NCBI RefSeq assembly: GCF_001698205.1
Contig: NZ_CP016591.1
Location: 2,170,001 to 2,234,000, forward strand
Source: Tsuneonella dongtanensis
Lineage (GTDB): Bacteria; Pseudomonadota; Alphaproteobacteria; Sphingomonadales; Sphingomonadaceae
Length of the DNA stretch: 64,000 bases
Direction: 5' to 3'
Position 1 is the first letter of the stretch. Every line of letters starts with the position of its first letter. The position numbers and the translations under genes were made by a program. Of this stretch, positions 23,476 through 33,110 are shown piece after piece. The notes below the pieces were generated by a model. The model searched no databases. It saw only the letters and a program-made list of their open reading frames with translations, and was not told where the DNA came from.

Positions 23476-24311
23476 AGATCGAGCCGTCCGGAGAAGTTTG
23501 CGGGGCCGAAGTAACCGGCGTCGACCTCTCCGGGCCGCTTGATCCCGAGACGGTTGCTGCAATCCGGGCGGCGTGGCTCGAGCACAGGGTCCTTGCCTTC
23601 CCCGACCAGCATATCGACGACGATGAGCTGGAGCGGCTTACGGTCGCGCTCGGCGGGTTCGGCCAGGACCCTTTCTTCGCGCCGATCGCGGGGCGCGACC
23701 ATATCGCCGCCATCCTTCGCGAAGCGGATGAGGAAACACCCCTGTTTGCCGACAACTGGCATTCGGACTGGTCGTTTTTGCCAGTACCGCCGGCCGGGAC
23801 GTGCCTGGCCGCGGTCGATATTCCGCCAGTGGGCGGGGACATGCTCTTTGCCGACCAGATCGCCGCGTTCGCGGCGCTACCCGCGGACAGGAAGGACCAT
23901 CTGCGCTCGCTGACTGCGATCCACTCGGCTCGCTCTGCCTACGCGCCGGACGGGTCCTATGGGGAACGCGACAAGGGACGCAGCATGGCGATCCGCCCCG
24001 GCGAGAGCGCCCGCGCGACCCAACTCCACCCGCTCGTCCGGCGACATCCGGAAACGGGTGAGGAGGGGCTCTTCAGTTGTCTCGGCTACATCGTAGGCAT
24101 CGGGGGCATGGACGATGGCGACGCGTTCGCGCTGCTTGCGGACCTAATGGCGTGACAGACGCGCGACGAGTTCGTGCACAGGCGCCGCTGGGCGCCCGGA
24201 GTGGTAGTGCTGTGGGACAATCGCGCCGTCCTGCACCGCGCAACCGGCGGGTACGAAGGCCACCGGCGCGAGTTGCACCGGACGACCATCGCTGCGCCTC
24301 AAGCGGTGTGA
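23472..24311 (+). pseudogene. TauD/TfdA-type 2-oxoglutarate dioxygenase interrupted by in-frame TGA
   Basis: Family members are Fe(II)/2-oxoglutarate oxygenases of about 280 residues. Codons 1-227 give a good N-terminal part with iron ligands H97 and D99 (NWHSDWSF). Codon 228 (24153-24155) is TGA, directly after DLMA. With no frame change the frame then continues QTRDEFVHRRRWAPG, VLWDNRAVLHRATGGYEGHR and RELHRTTI to TGA at 24309, which supplies the distal iron His255 and the 2-oxoglutarate Arg. The homologous residue is probably Trp (TGG to TGA). As it stands the product would lack half the active site. Overlaps gyrA by ATGA. Confidence 0.85.
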
Positions 24312-24946
24312 TCGCGTCGCAGGGTGCGGATGACCCCCGTGCAGATCAGGAACTGGCCAGCGTAGTAAAGCGGCCAGACGAACCACTCCGTCACATTTTC
24401 GCCGAGCACCCCGCCCAAGCGGGCGAAGATCAGCAGGTCGCTGGCGACGAACAGCAGCGCGCCGACGCCGACGTTGTAACGGCTGAACCGGCTGAGCCAT
24501 GCCGTCGCGGCCATCGCGGCGAGTGCGACAGCATAGACGACTGCCATGGGATCGCGCGCAAGCAGCCAGGCGGCAAGCGGGACCCCGACTAGCAAGGCAA
24601 GCGATGCGCCGATCTGCGAACCGGTGGTGCGGGCCCTTCGGTTCCCCAGATAGAGCGCGATCGCGACGAGGTGCGAAAGAAGGAACAGTCCTCCCCCCGC
24701 CACGACGTTCAGCTCCATTCCGACATCGCCCGCGGCACCGATGGCCATGACTGCGGCGATCATGCGCGCGTCGCGGGCGCGGCTCCGCGCGATCGCATAG
24801 GCTGCGAGGGCCGCCACCGAGCCGCCTTTCAGCGCAATCTGGAACAGTCCGCCGAGCGCGCTGTCGCTGGCGAGCCAGAACGCTATCGCCATTGCAATGC
24901 CGGCCAGAAGGAACGGCCGGTGTTCGATCAACGCGCGTTTCGGCAT
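24299..24946 (-). CDS. YhhN-family membrane protein (lysoplasmalogenase-like)
   Basis: A 215-residue integral membrane protein with about eight helices. YhhN/TMEM86 homologues hydrolyse the vinyl-ether bond of lysoplasmalogens. Family features: an N-terminal helix after MPKRALIEHRPFLL, GAAGDVGMELN, FLLSHLVAIALYLG, VGALLFVASDLLIFA and WPLYYAGQFLICTGV. ATG 24946 is chosen because the longer frame overlaps divergent trmFO. The true lipid substrate in this bacterium is unknown. The 3' end overlaps the end of the broken dioxygenase frame by 13 bases. Confidence 0.85.
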   Translation of the reverse strand: MPKRALIEHRPFLLAGIAMAIAFWLASDSALGGLFQIALKGGSVAALAAYAIARSRARDARMIAAVMAIGAAGDVGMELNVVAGGGLFLLSHLVAIALYLGNRRARTTGSQIGASLALLVGVPLAAWLLARDPMAVVYAVALAAMAATAWLSRFSRYNVGVGALLFVASDLLIFARLGGVLGENVTEWFVWPLYYAGQFLICTGVIRTLRRDHTA

Positions 24947-25013
24947 AAGTCCCCCTGCTCGGGGCGCTGACTGCCCTTGAACAGGAGTGGGCGCAAGCTC
25001 TAGGCGGCACGCG

Positions 25014-26363
25014 ATGAAACATGACATCCACATCGTCGGCGGCGGTCTCGCGGGAAGCGAAGCAGCCTGGCAGCTTGGTCGGCGCGGATTCCGCGTGCGC
25101 CTGTCCGAAATGCGTGGTTCGGGGGAAACGACCCCGGCTCACCAGGGAGACGGGCTGGCGGAGCTCGTCTGCTCGAACAGCTTTCGTTCGGACGACGACG
25201 CCCAGAACGCGGTTGGTCTCCTTCATCACGAGATGCGCCAGCTCGACAGCCTCGTCATGCGTGCGGGCGAAGAAGCGCGCGTTCCGGCGGGCTCCGCGAT
25301 GGCGGTCGACCGCGACGTCTTCTCTGCCGCGGTCGAGCGCGAGCTGGCCGGCCTCTCCAATGTCGAGATCGTGCGGGAGCGGATCGACACGCTTCCCGAC
25401 AGCGGTGCGACGATCGTTGCAACGGGGCCTCTCACGGCCGCTTCATTGGCAAACAGCATCGCCACGGCGACGGGGCAGGACTCGCTCGCATTCTTCGACG
25501 CCATCGCGCCGATCGTCCACCGCGACAGCATCGACATGTCCGTTGCCTGGATGGCTGCGCGCTGGGACAAGGGTGGCAAGGATTACATCAACTGCCCGCT
25601 GACCCGCGAGCAGTACGAAGGGTTCGTTCAGGGATTGTTGGACGGTGAGAAGACGACCTTTCGCGAGTGGGAGAAAGACACCCCCTATTTCGAAGGCTGC
25701 ATGCCGATCGAGGTCATGGCCGAACGCGGGCCCGAAACGCTGCGCTTCGGGCCGATGAAGCCAGTAGGTCTCGACAATCCGCACGCCGCCACGCCCGAGC
25801 ACCCTAACGGCCGCTGGCCGCATGCTGTCGTGCAATTGCGCCAGGACAACAAGCTTGGCACCCTGTGGAACATGGTCGGCTTCCAGACCAAACTGAAGCA
25901 CGCCGAGCAGGTGCGGCTGTTCCGCACGATCCCGGGGCTCGAGAATGCCGAGTTCGCAAGGCTTGGCGGCCTGCACCGAAATACCTTCCTCAATTCGCCG
26001 ATGGTGCTCGACCGGCAGCTCAGACTACGCGGGGCGGAACATGTGCGGTTCGCCGGTCAGATCACCGGTTGCGAAGGGTACGTCGAAAGCGCCGCTGTCG
26101 GGCTGATGGCTGGGATGATGGCAGCGAGCGAGCTGTCTGGCGAAGAGTGGAAATCGCCTCCGCGCACGACCGCGCTCGGTGCGCTTCTTGCGCACATCAC
26201 CGGTGACGCCGAAGCCGAAACCTATCAGCCGATGAACATCAATTTCGGGCTGTTCCCGCCGCTTCCCGACGTGCGGAAAAAGGCACGTAAGGAAGCCTAC
26301 ACAGAACGGGCGAAGGCCGACCTGTCGCGCTGGCTGGAGGCGCGGACGGCGATGGCCGCCTAG
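25014..26363 (+). CDS. trmFO: Folate-dependent tRNA m5U54 methyltransferase TrmFO
   Basis: FAD enzyme of 449 residues that methylates U54 in the tRNA T-loop with methylenetetrahydrofolate. Dinucleotide-binding start [20 protein letters not shown], then [59 protein letters not shown] and [15 protein letters not shown]. Start [10 protein letters not shown] at 25014 keeps the FAD motif at the very N-terminus, as in the family. Its last four bases overlap the end of the converging EF-hand gene. Confidence 0.97.
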   Translation: MKHDIHIVGGGLAGSEAAWQLGRRGFRVRLSEMRGSGETTPAHQGDGLAELVCSNSFRSDDDAQNAVGLLHHEMRQLDSLVMRAGEEARVPAGSAMAVDRDVFSAAVERELAGLSNVEIVRERIDTLPDSGATIVATGPLTAASLANSIATATGQDSLAFFDAIAPIVHRDSIDMSVAWMAARWDKGGKDYINCPLTREQYEGFVQGLLDGEKTTFREWEKDTPYFEGCMPIEVMAERGPETLRFGPMKPVGLDNPHAATPEHPNGRWPHAVVQLRQDNKLGTLWNMVGFQTKLKHAEQVRLFRTIPGLENAEFARLGGLHRNTFLNSPMVLDRQLRLRGAEHVRFAGQITGCEGYVESAAVGLMAGMMAASELSGEEWKSPPRTTALGALLAHITGDAEAETYQPMNINFGLFPPLPDVRKKARKEAYTERAKADLSRWLEARTAMAA

Positions 26364-26821
26364 CAGCGACAGCTTGGCTTTCGGCGCGCGGCCTTTGGCG
26401 CAGTCTTGGCGAACTCGCCCATGTCGAGTTCCCGGTCGCCATTGCCATCGGCTTTCTCGAACCGTTCAACTGTAGCGACCGCCCACTCCTCGAAATCGAG
26501 CAGGTTGTTGCCGTCCCGGTCGAGCTTGCGGAAGGCATCGCTGCGGGTGGAAAGCATTTCGTTGCGGGTTATCCGACGGTCGCGGTTGCGGTCGTAGCGG
26601 AAGAAGCGTTGCTCCTCGCGGGTCAATTCGGTTGCTTGCGGCGGAGCCGGTCCCTTCAACTCGCCTGCATTGGCGGTCGGCAAATCCTCGGGCGAAGGGC
26701 GTTCCGGCTGCGCCATCGGCGGCGGCGCACCTTCTTCGACAGCGGCTCGGCCCTGCCACCAGAAGACTCCGATGCCGACCAGAATGAGCGCGAGAACCCC
26801 GCCCAGCACCAACCTGCTCAT
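26360..26821 (-). CDS. Membrane-anchored EF-hand calcium-binding protein
   Basis: A 153-residue protein. An N-terminal membrane anchor ([19 protein letters not shown]) and a Pro-rich linker precede three EF-hand loops: [24 protein letters not shown] and [12 protein letters not shown], each with acidic residues at positions 1, 3, 5 and 12. The first loop has Arg at several positions and may bind calcium poorly. The protein ends with a basic, Cys-containing tail [11 protein letters not shown] 26821 puts the anchor at the N-terminus; longer starts enter the neighbouring gene. Probably senses or buffers calcium outside the membrane (inference). Confidence 0.85.
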   Translation of the reverse strand: MSRLVLGGVLALILVGIGVFWWQGRAAVEEGAPPPMAQPERPSPEDLPTANAGELKGPAPPQATELTREEQRFFRYDRNRDRRITRNEMLSTRSDAFRKLDRDGNNLLDFEEWAVATVERFEKADGNGDRELDMGEFAKTAPKAARRKPSCRC

Positions 26822-26856
26822 TTGCGCCCCCAGCAGAACCTGTATCCTGTCATACG

Positions 26857-27522
26857 TTAGCCGCCCATAAGGCCAAGGCGAAATGCGAAAAGCACAGCAC
26901 GCCGATCGTGAAGCAAGCGCTGGTCTTTCGCGAGCGCCCGTCGCCCCAGACCTCCGAGGACGCACAAGCCTCGCAATTCCCTTCGCCGCGGCAGGGTACC
27001 GAGAGGCGGTTTCATTCCATCGATCACAGAACGCCGACGCGCATCGTCCGTACGGGCGCGCAAGTCGGCCAGGGCCCATAGTTCGCCAGCAGTCCGGGCG
27101 CTCTCGCTTTCGCTCTCGGCACCAGCGAGTTCGGCGAACGCGGCGAAGGTCGCGCCCCGCGCGGCAACCAGATTGGCGATCGCCATATCGGTAGCCTCGC
27201 CGAGCAGTCCCTCCCAGCCGTCCACCAGTTGGACGAGAGTGCCTTGGGCGCCGTCCCAATGGGCCTTGATCTCCGACAGCAGGGGGTCGTTCGAGGTCGC
27301 GCTCCTGGCCGAGCCGCCCAACTGTTCGCGCCACCATGCGAGGCGAAGTTGGACGAGAACTGGCTCGGTATCGCGCGCGATGAACCGTCCGAGCATGGCG
27401 TCGAAGGCAAGGAGCGCTGCAAGGGCCGGGCGCTGCGCTTCCGGGGTGTAGGCAATGCCCAGTCGCTGCTCCGGCGGCAGGTGTGATATCGCGCTGGCAC
27501 TATTGGGGAACTTGTTAACCAT
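26857..27522 (-). CDS. Squalene/phytoene-synthase-like protein, probably non-catalytic
   Basis: A 221-residue helical protein. AALLAFDAMLGRFI and VQLRLAWWREQL match the second helix region of squalene/phytoene synthases, and LVDGWEGLL the later part. The aspartate-rich DxxxD diphosphate sites of true synthases are not visible, and the protein is about 60 residues short. A comparable eukaryotic relative (NDUFAF6) is a complex I assembly factor, so a non-enzymatic role is possible. Located 35 bp before the EF-hand gene on the same strand and divergent from the Tad cluster. Confidence 0.72.
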   Translation of the reverse strand: MVNKFPNSASAISHLPPEQRLGIAYTPEAQRPALAALLAFDAMLGRFIARDTEPVLVQLRLAWWREQLGGSARSATSNDPLLSEIKAHWDGAQGTLVQLVDGWEGLLGEATDMAIANLVAARGATFAAFAELAGAESESESARTAGELWALADLRARTDDARRRSVIDGMKPPLGTLPRRRELRGLCVLGGLGRRALAKDQRLLHDRRAVLFAFRLGLMGG

Positions 27523-27589
27523 ACGGCTTGACCGATCACTTACCGCAATTCGCTATCGCCCTTGCAGTTGGATGCTGCGCAAGGTGCCT

Positions 27590-28936
27590 ATGACCGGTCG
27601 AATCGCCAAGATAGTCAAGAACCTGACGCATTGCCGATCCGGTAATGCGACGCTTCTGACCGCCGTAGCCCTGCCCGTACTCATCGGAGCCGCCGGATAC
27701 GGCGTCGATACCGCACAATGGTATATGGTCCAGCGCGAATTGCAGCATGCCGCGGACCAGGCGGCCATCGCGGGTGCGTGGGCCCTCGCCTACAAGGACA
27801 CCACCAACACCTACGACAACCGCGCATCGCGTGAGTTTGCCAACAACCTCAGCAAGGCCGAAGAGTATCTCGCGGAAGACATCCAGTCGATTGTCCCGGC
27901 TGTGCGGCGCGGCAACTTTCAGGGGGGAACCAACAATTCGGTCGTTGTCACTGCGCAGATTGCCGTGGACCTGCCGTTCTCAAGGCTGATGAGCAGCTCG
28001 CCCGTGGTAATCGGGGTGAGCTCGGAGGCCGCCTTCGCGGCCGGAACCGTTCACAAGGCGTGCCTGCGGACGTTGAAGAAAAACGCATCGGGCACTTTCC
28101 AGGTCGGCAATGGTGCCACTGTCATCGCCAACTGCGGCGTCATCGCGATTTCCTGCGAGGCGGGAGCGATCCAGATCGACGAGAATGCGACGATCGACAT
28201 CGCCAAGATCACTGCGTGCAACAAAGACGCGGCAGACCTCCCGTCGGACTATGACGGCGAGCTGGTGCTCGACAGCAGCATCGGTGACTACGTCAACGAA
28301 CTTTACGGCCCGCAGCCGCCGGAAGATGCTCCGAAGCCCCCTGCCTACGATTGCAAGAACGCGCCGAAGAAGGGGACCTACACGCTCACGCCCGGTGTCT
28401 ATGATGCCGGCATCAAGATCGCCTGCAACACGATTTTCGATCCTGGTATCTACTACGTAAAAACAGAACTCGACCTGACCCACAACGCCGTCGTTTCAGG
28501 TTACGGTGTCATGTTCGTTCTGCTCAATGGTGCTTCGCTCAAGATGGGCGGCAGCGGCGCGAACGGGACTGGTGGCGGCGGCACCATCAGGAGCAGCCTC
28601 AACCTCACGCCCCCGACTTACGCGACGCTGATCGACCTCGGTTATTCCGACGCCTTCGCCAAGATGTACGAAAACATCCTGATGATCGCCGACAACACGA
28701 CGACGGAAACCGATCACACGATCAACGGCAACGTCAACATGCACATCCAGGGCAAGATCCACCTGCCCAAGGGTAACGTGAAGGTGAACGGCAACTCGCA
28801 AGCTGCAGACGGGGTCTGCTTCCAGATTACCAGCTACACCCTCGATGTGTCGGGCGGCGCCTACCTCTACACGCTGTGCACGCAGGAAGAGACGCAGTCG
28901 CTTAACAGCAAGCCCGGCGTGAGGCTCATCTCGTGA
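27590..28936 (+). CDS. Tad-domain (TadG-like) surface protein
   Basis: First of six adjacent Tad-type genes; 448 residues. The N-terminal hydrophobic segment NATLLTAVALPVLIGAAGYG followed by VDTAQWYMVQRELQHAADQA is the Tad pilus-assembly signature (one membrane helix, then 'columns' of Ala and Asp). The extracytoplasmic part has eight or more Cys and long Asn/Gly-rich stretches (GASLKMGGSGANGTGGGG), suggesting a repetitive beta-rich fold. ATG 27590 has AAGG five bases upstream; an ATG at 27572 lacks this. The stop overlaps the next ATG. Confidence 0.85.
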   Translation: MTGRIAKIVKNLTHCRSGNATLLTAVALPVLIGAAGYGVDTAQWYMVQRELQHAADQAAIAGAWALAYKDTTNTYDNRASREFANNLSKAEEYLAEDIQSIVPAVRRGNFQGGTNNSVVVTAQIAVDLPFSRLMSSSPVVIGVSSEAAFAAGTVHKACLRTLKKNASGTFQVGNGATVIANCGVIAISCEAGAIQIDENATIDIAKITACNKDAADLPSDYDGELVLDSSIGDYVNELYGPQPPEDAPKPPAYDCKNAPKKGTYTLTPGVYDAGIKIACNTIFDPGIYYVKTELDLTHNAVVSGYGVMFVLLNGASLKMGGSGANGTGGGGTIRSSLNLTPPTYATLIDLGYSDAFAKMYENILMIADNTTTETDHTINGNVNMHIQGKIHLPKGNVKVNGNSQAADGVCFQITSYTLDVSGGAYLYTLCTQEETQSLNSKPGVRLIS

Positions 28937-29382
28937 TGGCGCTGCTGAAAATGCTTGCCCGGTGCAGCCGTGGAACCGCAGTTATCGAGACCGCGTTCGT
29001 CGCGCCGATCCTGGCGGTCATGGCGGTCGGCATCTTCGAAATGGGCACGATGGTGCAGAAGCAGCAGGAGCTGCAGAGCGCGGCCTCCGAGGCCGAGGCA
29101 ATCATCCTCGCCGCCGCTGCGGGCACCGGCGTCACATCGACGAAACTGAAGTCGATGTTGTCCACATCGACCGGTATCCCGCTCGACAAGATCACGCTTG
29201 ATGCGCGCTATCGCTGCGGAAACAATACGAACTTGCGGACCGACAACGCCTGCCCGACCGGACAACGAGCATACGAGTTCGTCCAGGCGACATTTCGGGC
29301 GACCTACACGCCGACCTGGACCGAGTTCGGATTTGGCAACTCGTTCAATTACGTCGTCGTGCGTACGATCCAGGTGGGATGA
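28936..29382 (+). CDS. TadE-like pseudopilin
   Basis: A 148-residue protein. A short basic start (MALLKMLARCSRG) leads into a TadE hydrophobic segment TAVIETAFVAPILAVMAVGI with the conserved Glu (VIETAF) five residues into it, then FEMGTMVQKQQELQSAASEA. TadE proteins are minor pilins processed by a TadV-like peptidase at such a site. Two Cys (YRCGNN, NACPTG) lie in the outer domain. A GTG directly upstream (28933) is an alternative start. GTG/ATG start shares bases with the previous stop. Confidence 0.86.
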   Translation: MALLKMLARCSRGTAVIETAFVAPILAVMAVGIFEMGTMVQKQQELQSAASEAEAIILAAAAGTGVTSTKLKSMLSTSTGIPLDKITLDARYRCGNNTNLRTDNACPTGQRAYEFVQATFRATYTPTWTEFGFGNSFNYVVVRTIQVG

Positions 29383-29837
29383 ACATGCTGATCGCCATCG
29401 CTCGCAAGCTACACCGGGACGAACGGGCGGCAACGCTCGTCGAATTCGCGCTGATTGCGCCGGTTCTCATTACCATGATGATCGGGGTGTTGCAGGTCGG
29501 CACCTGGGTCCAGTCGTACAATGCGGTGCGCAACGTAGTGAACGACACGACCCGCTTCGCGATGGTCGAGTACCAGCGCGGCAACAAGATTTCCGACGAG
29601 GCGATCGAGGACCGAGCCCTCGAGATCGCCGGATCTGGTAAGTACAACCTCGATGAATCGCTGTTCGTACCCGATGTAACGGTCAAAGCGACCGAGGTGG
29701 CCGGGATCAGGCAGCGACGGCTGGTGGTCACTTACACGGCACCCGAGTTCATGCCGGTTATCGGCACGCTGGCGCCGGCGATTTCGTACGGGCGGGACAT
29801 CTACCTTTACGACCAGTCGGCTACCGTCGCATCCTGA
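29379..29837 (+). CDS. TadE-like pseudopilin
   Basis: 152 residues. RDERAATLVEFALIAPVLIT is a textbook TadE motif with Glu in LVEFAL, followed by MMIGVLQVGTWVQSYNAVRN. No Cys in the outer domain, unlike its neighbours. The C-terminal part ends in a run of alternating hydrophobic and polar residues (RRLVVTYTAPEFMPVIGT). Starts with ATG four bases inside the preceding gene, so it is coupled. An 86-bp gap without recognised elements separates it from the vWA gene. Confidence 0.86.
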   Translation: MNMLIAIARKLHRDERAATLVEFALIAPVLITMMIGVLQVGTWVQSYNAVRNVVNDTTRFAMVEYQRGNKISDEAIEDRALEIAGSGKYNLDESLFVPDVTVKATEVAGIRQRRLVVTYTAPEFMPVIGTLAPAISYGRDIYLYDQSATVAS

Positions 29838-29923
29838 CCGCCGGGCGGTCTTGGAAAACGTTCTTACCGAATTAACCATTCCCCTTGACCTGACCGATAT
29901 CGGGCCTGCGCTATGCGCGCGGG

Positions 29924-31840
29924 GTGAGCAATCTGGTCCCCCTCTCTGGTTTGGAGCGCATTCGCGCTTTTTTCGGTGACCTTGCCCGCGATCGGGCGGG
30001 CAATACGCTTGCCATGATAGCCGCATCGATCGCGCCGCTCCTGGCGATGGTTGGGGGCGGCGTGGACATGGGCCGGTCGTACATGGCCCAGGCGCGGCTG
30101 CAACAGGCCTGCGACGCGGGCGTGCTTGCCGCACGCAAGAGGCTGGGCTCCGAAGCCGTCGTGACCGGTACCATTCCCGAGGACGCCGGGCTGATCGGAC
30201 AGCGGTTCTTCAACGTCAATTACCGCGCCGGTGCCTACGGATCGGTCGACCGCAGCTTCGTGATGACGCTGGAAGACGACTACGCCATTTCGGGCGTTGC
30301 CCAGGTGACCGTGCCCACCTCCATCATGCGCATCTTCGGGTTCAACGAGGTCCCGATCAAGGTCGACTGCGAAGCCCAGATCAACTTCAGCAATACCGAC
30401 GTGATGATGGTCCTCGACGTCACCGGGTCGATGAACGAGACGAATCCGGGTGACAGCGCGTCGAGGCTCGAGACCCTGCGGGGAACGGTCAAGAGCTTCT
30501 ACGCGCAACTAGCGGCAGCAGCGACCGCGGGCACGCGCATCCGCTATGGTTTCGTACCATACTCGACCAACGTGAATGTGGGCGGGCTCCTCGAAGACGA
30601 TTGGGTGGTGGATGAATGGACCTACCAGTCGCGCGTCCTCGAAAGCAGCACTCTCGGTATCGTCGACTGGACCTATTACACCGCGTCCTCGCCGGTCAGC
30701 GGCACCAGGAACACGGTCGAATACTCGACCTATGCCGCCTCTTTCGACGAGCTCGACGGATTCTACTGCCCGACGAAACCCGCCAGCTCGCTGTCGACGA
30801 GTTCAACGATCAAGTCGACGACCACAGAGGTCTTCATCGGGCCACCCGCAGGCGCCAAAGTCACGCAGGTCATCGAGCGTACACGGAACGGCAAGACATA
30901 TTCAGTGTCCCTCAAGGACACTACGTGCGTCGTGACCGAGACCACATACACCTCTTACGTCGACACCTACGACAAGGTCACACAGCCCAGGTTCGATGAG
31001 TCAGTCTCATGGCTCTACAGGCCCGTCACCATCGACGTGACCAACTGGCGCGCCGAGACCGAAGGCTGCATGGAAGAGCGCGACACCTACAAGATCGACG
31101 ATTACGACAACGTCGATCTGACGCGAGCGCTGGACCTCGACATTGACCTGACCCCGACCGGTGACCCAAGAACCCGCTGGCGCCCGATGTATCCCGGCAT
31201 GATCTATGGCCGTGCTGTCGAGTGGAGCGGCGCGGGATCGTTCGTCCAGCACGACGTCAAGACGAGCAAGGAATTCATCGCACCACAAGGGTTGCGGACC
31301 GACGCGTGCCCTGCCCCTTCACTCCGGATGCAACAGCTCACGAGCGAGGAACTAGACGACTATCTCGCCAGCCTGAGGGCAGAAGGCAGCACCTATCACG
31401 ATATCGGTATGATCTGGGGTGGTCGCCTGATCTCGCCGAGCGGGATTTTCGCCGACGAGAACGCAGACGTCGGACCTACCCAGCCCACCAACCGCAACCT
31501 CATCTTCCTCACCGACGGCGTGACCGCGACCCTTGATCTCAGCTATTCCAGCTACGGCTTCGAGCCGGTCGACCAGCGTCGCTGGGACAGCGCATGGAAG
31601 GTCAAGGGTCAGCCAGTTTCGCTGACATCGGTCGTCGAAAACCGTTTCGCGTTCGCCTGTAACGAGGTTCGCAAGCGCAACATCACCGTGTGGATCGTCG
31701 GTTTCGGCACCGGGCTGAGCCAGATGATGAAGGATTGTGCCGGAGAAGGTCATTATTTTGAGGCTGCGGACGCAGCCGAACTCAACGCGACTTTTGCCAC
31801 CATAGCCAAGAACCTCAGCCAACTGAGGATCCAGCGATGA
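29924..31840 (+). CDS. TadG-like protein with von Willebrand factor A domain
   Basis: A 638-residue protein, GTG start. The N-terminal Tad segment is GNTLAMIAASIAPLLAMVGG followed by VDMGRSYMAQARLQQACDAG. A vWA domain begins near 158 with the metal-ion (MIDAS) motif MMVLDVTGSMNE (D165, T167-G-S169) and has the later FLTDGVTATLD. Within it is an insertion of about 280 residues (190-470) with several Cys and Thr/Ser-rich stretches. vWA-bearing TadG proteins are thought to act at the tip of Tad pili or in adhesion. Its end overlaps the next ATG. Confidence 0.88.
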   Translation: MSNLVPLSGLERIRAFFGDLARDRAGNTLAMIAASIAPLLAMVGGGVDMGRSYMAQARLQQACDAGVLAARKRLGSEAVVTGTIPEDAGLIGQRFFNVNYRAGAYGSVDRSFVMTLEDDYAISGVAQVTVPTSIMRIFGFNEVPIKVDCEAQINFSNTDVMMVLDVTGSMNETNPGDSASRLETLRGTVKSFYAQLAAAATAGTRIRYGFVPYSTNVNVGGLLEDDWVVDEWTYQSRVLESSTLGIVDWTYYTASSPVSGTRNTVEYSTYAASFDELDGFYCPTKPASSLSTSSTIKSTTTEVFIGPPAGAKVTQVIERTRNGKTYSVSLKDTTCVVTETTYTSYVDTYDKVTQPRFDESVSWLYRPVTIDVTNWRAETEGCMEERDTYKIDDYDNVDLTRALDLDIDLTPTGDPRTRWRPMYPGMIYGRAVEWSGAGSFVQHDVKTSKEFIAPQGLRTDACPAPSLRMQQLTSEELDDYLASLRAEGSTYHDIGMIWGGRLISPSGIFADENADVGPTQPTNRNLIFLTDGVTATLDLSYSSYGFEPVDQRRWDSAWKVKGQPVSLTSVVENRFAFACNEVRKRNITVWIVGFGTGLSQMMKDCAGEGHYFEAADAAELNATFATIAKNLSQLRIQR

Positions 31841-32424
31841 ACGCGCTTCGCGCCCTGTGGCGAGACGACCGGGGAGCGACCCTCGTCGAGTTCGCACTGA
31901 TCTCCCCTGCCCTGTTGATGCTGCTCATGGGCATGTTCGAGATGGGATATAACTACTACGTCCAGGCGCAGTTGCAGGGCAGTGTCCAGAAGGCCGCCCG
32001 CGACTCCACGATCCAGTCTTCGCAGTCGAGCGCCGCACTGATCGACGCGCGTGTCACAGACGCGGTTCATGCCATCGTTCCAGGAGCAGAACTGCGGTTC
32101 GTGCGACGGGCGTACTCCTCTTTCAGCGACGTACACCGCGCCGAGGATTTCACCGACATCGACAAGGACGGTACCTGCAACGATGGCGAACCGTTCGAGG
32201 ACGCGAACGGCAATGGCATGTGGGACGAGGATCGGGGAGTCGACGGCGGCGGCGGCGCACGCGATGCGGTGCTTTACGTAGTCGAGGTGAGATACCCGCG
32301 CGCTTTCGGGGTCGCCAAGCTGATCGGCCTGTCGGACAATGTCGAAACGGAAGCCGTGACGGTCCTTCGCAACCAGCCTTGGGATGCGCAATCGTTCATC
32401 GGCGAAGTGGGGCACTGCGCATGA
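31837..32424 (+). CDS. TadE-like pseudopilin with calcium-loop-like insert
   Basis: 195 residues. TadE motif RDDRGATLVEFALISPALLM with Glu in LVEFAL, then MLLMGMFEMGYNYYVQAQLQ. Around 108-135 there is an acidic segment, DIDKDGTCNDGEPFED followed by ANGNGMWDEDRG, with D-x-D-x-D-G spacing typical of calcium-binding loops (dockerin or thrombospondin-3 type). A poly-Gly stretch DGGGGARD follows. This suggests a metal-stabilised minor pilin. ATGA overlaps on both sides. Confidence 0.86.
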   Translation: MNALRALWRDDRGATLVEFALISPALLMLLMGMFEMGYNYYVQAQLQGSVQKAARDSTIQSSQSSAALIDARVTDAVHAIVPGAELRFVRRAYSSFSDVHRAEDFTDIDKDGTCNDGEPFEDANGNGMWDEDRGVDGGGGARDAVLYVVEVRYPRAFGVAKLIGLSDNVETEAVTVLRNQPWDAQSFIGEVGHCA

Positions 32425-33110
32425 TCCGCATTCTGGCCGCCATGCGCCGCCTGTGGCGCACCCGATCGGGTGCCGCCTTGACCGAGTTCGCGTTGTCCGC
32501 GCCCTTGCTCATGGCCGCCGGGCTCTATGGCGTGGAGTCGGCAAACCGCGCGATCGTCCAGATGCGCGTCAACCAGATTGCCATGCTGATCGCCGACAAC
32601 GCCTCGCGAGTGGGAGAGAACTCGCTGTTAGGGGAAGCGAAAATCTACGAGAGCGACCTGAACGACGTTCTTTACGGGGCGCACATGCAGGGCGGCGACA
32701 AGTTCGGGTTCTACGACCATGGACGCGTGATCCTCTCGAGCCTGGAGGTCGTTCCCGAAAGCGACGGGCAGCAGTACATTCACTGGCAACGGTGCATGGG
32801 TAAGCTGACCCATTCGTCGAGCTACGGCTTTGCCGGCGATGGCATGGACGGTTCGCTGGCCGGTATGGGTCCGCCGGGGCAGGAAATCGTCGCCTTCGAT
32901 GACGAAGCCGTCATGTTCGTCGAAGTAGCATTCGTCTATCAACCGCTGATTTCGGACGCCCTTTTCGGAAGTCCGAAACTCGTCGCGACCGCTGCATTCA
33001 ATGTCCGTGAAAACAGGGACCTCAGCGAGATCTACCAGCGTGACCCCGACGATCCGGATCCGTCCGCGACATGCGACAAGCACCACGGCGTCGCGGACTA
33101 CTACGACTAG
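32421..33110 (+). CDS. TadE-like pseudopilin
   Basis: 229 residues, the last of the six Tad-type genes. Start [17 protein letters not shown] at 32421 overlaps the preceding TGA; longer in-frame starts overlap that gene deeply and are rejected. The TadE segment is [20 protein letters not shown] with Glu in LTEFAL. The outer domain has two Cys and an Asp/Pro-rich end ([17 protein letters not shown]). Converges with pdhB and overlaps its end by four bases. Confidence 0.85.
   Translation: MIRILAAMRRLWRTRSGAALTEFALSAPLLMAAGLYGVESANRAIVQMRVNQIAMLIADNASRVGENSLLGEAKIYESDLNDVLYGAHMQGGDKFGFYDHGRVILSSLEVVPESDGQQYIHWQRCMGKLTHSSSYGFAGDGMDGSLAGMGPPGQEIVAFDDEAVMFVEVAFVYQPLISDALFGSPKLVATAAFNVRENRDLSEIYQRDPDDPDPSATCDKHHGVADYYD

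Noticed and set aside
24153-24155. TGA in the dioxygenase as a selenocysteine codon
   Set aside because: No hairpin typical of a bacterial SECIS was evident right after it, no selenium genes are near, and TauD proteins are not known selenoproteins; a Trp-to-stop change is simpler.
29838-29923. GC dyad GACCGCCGGGCGGTC as a terminator within the Tad cluster
   Set aside because: The loop would be a few bases only and no T-tract follows; not convincing.
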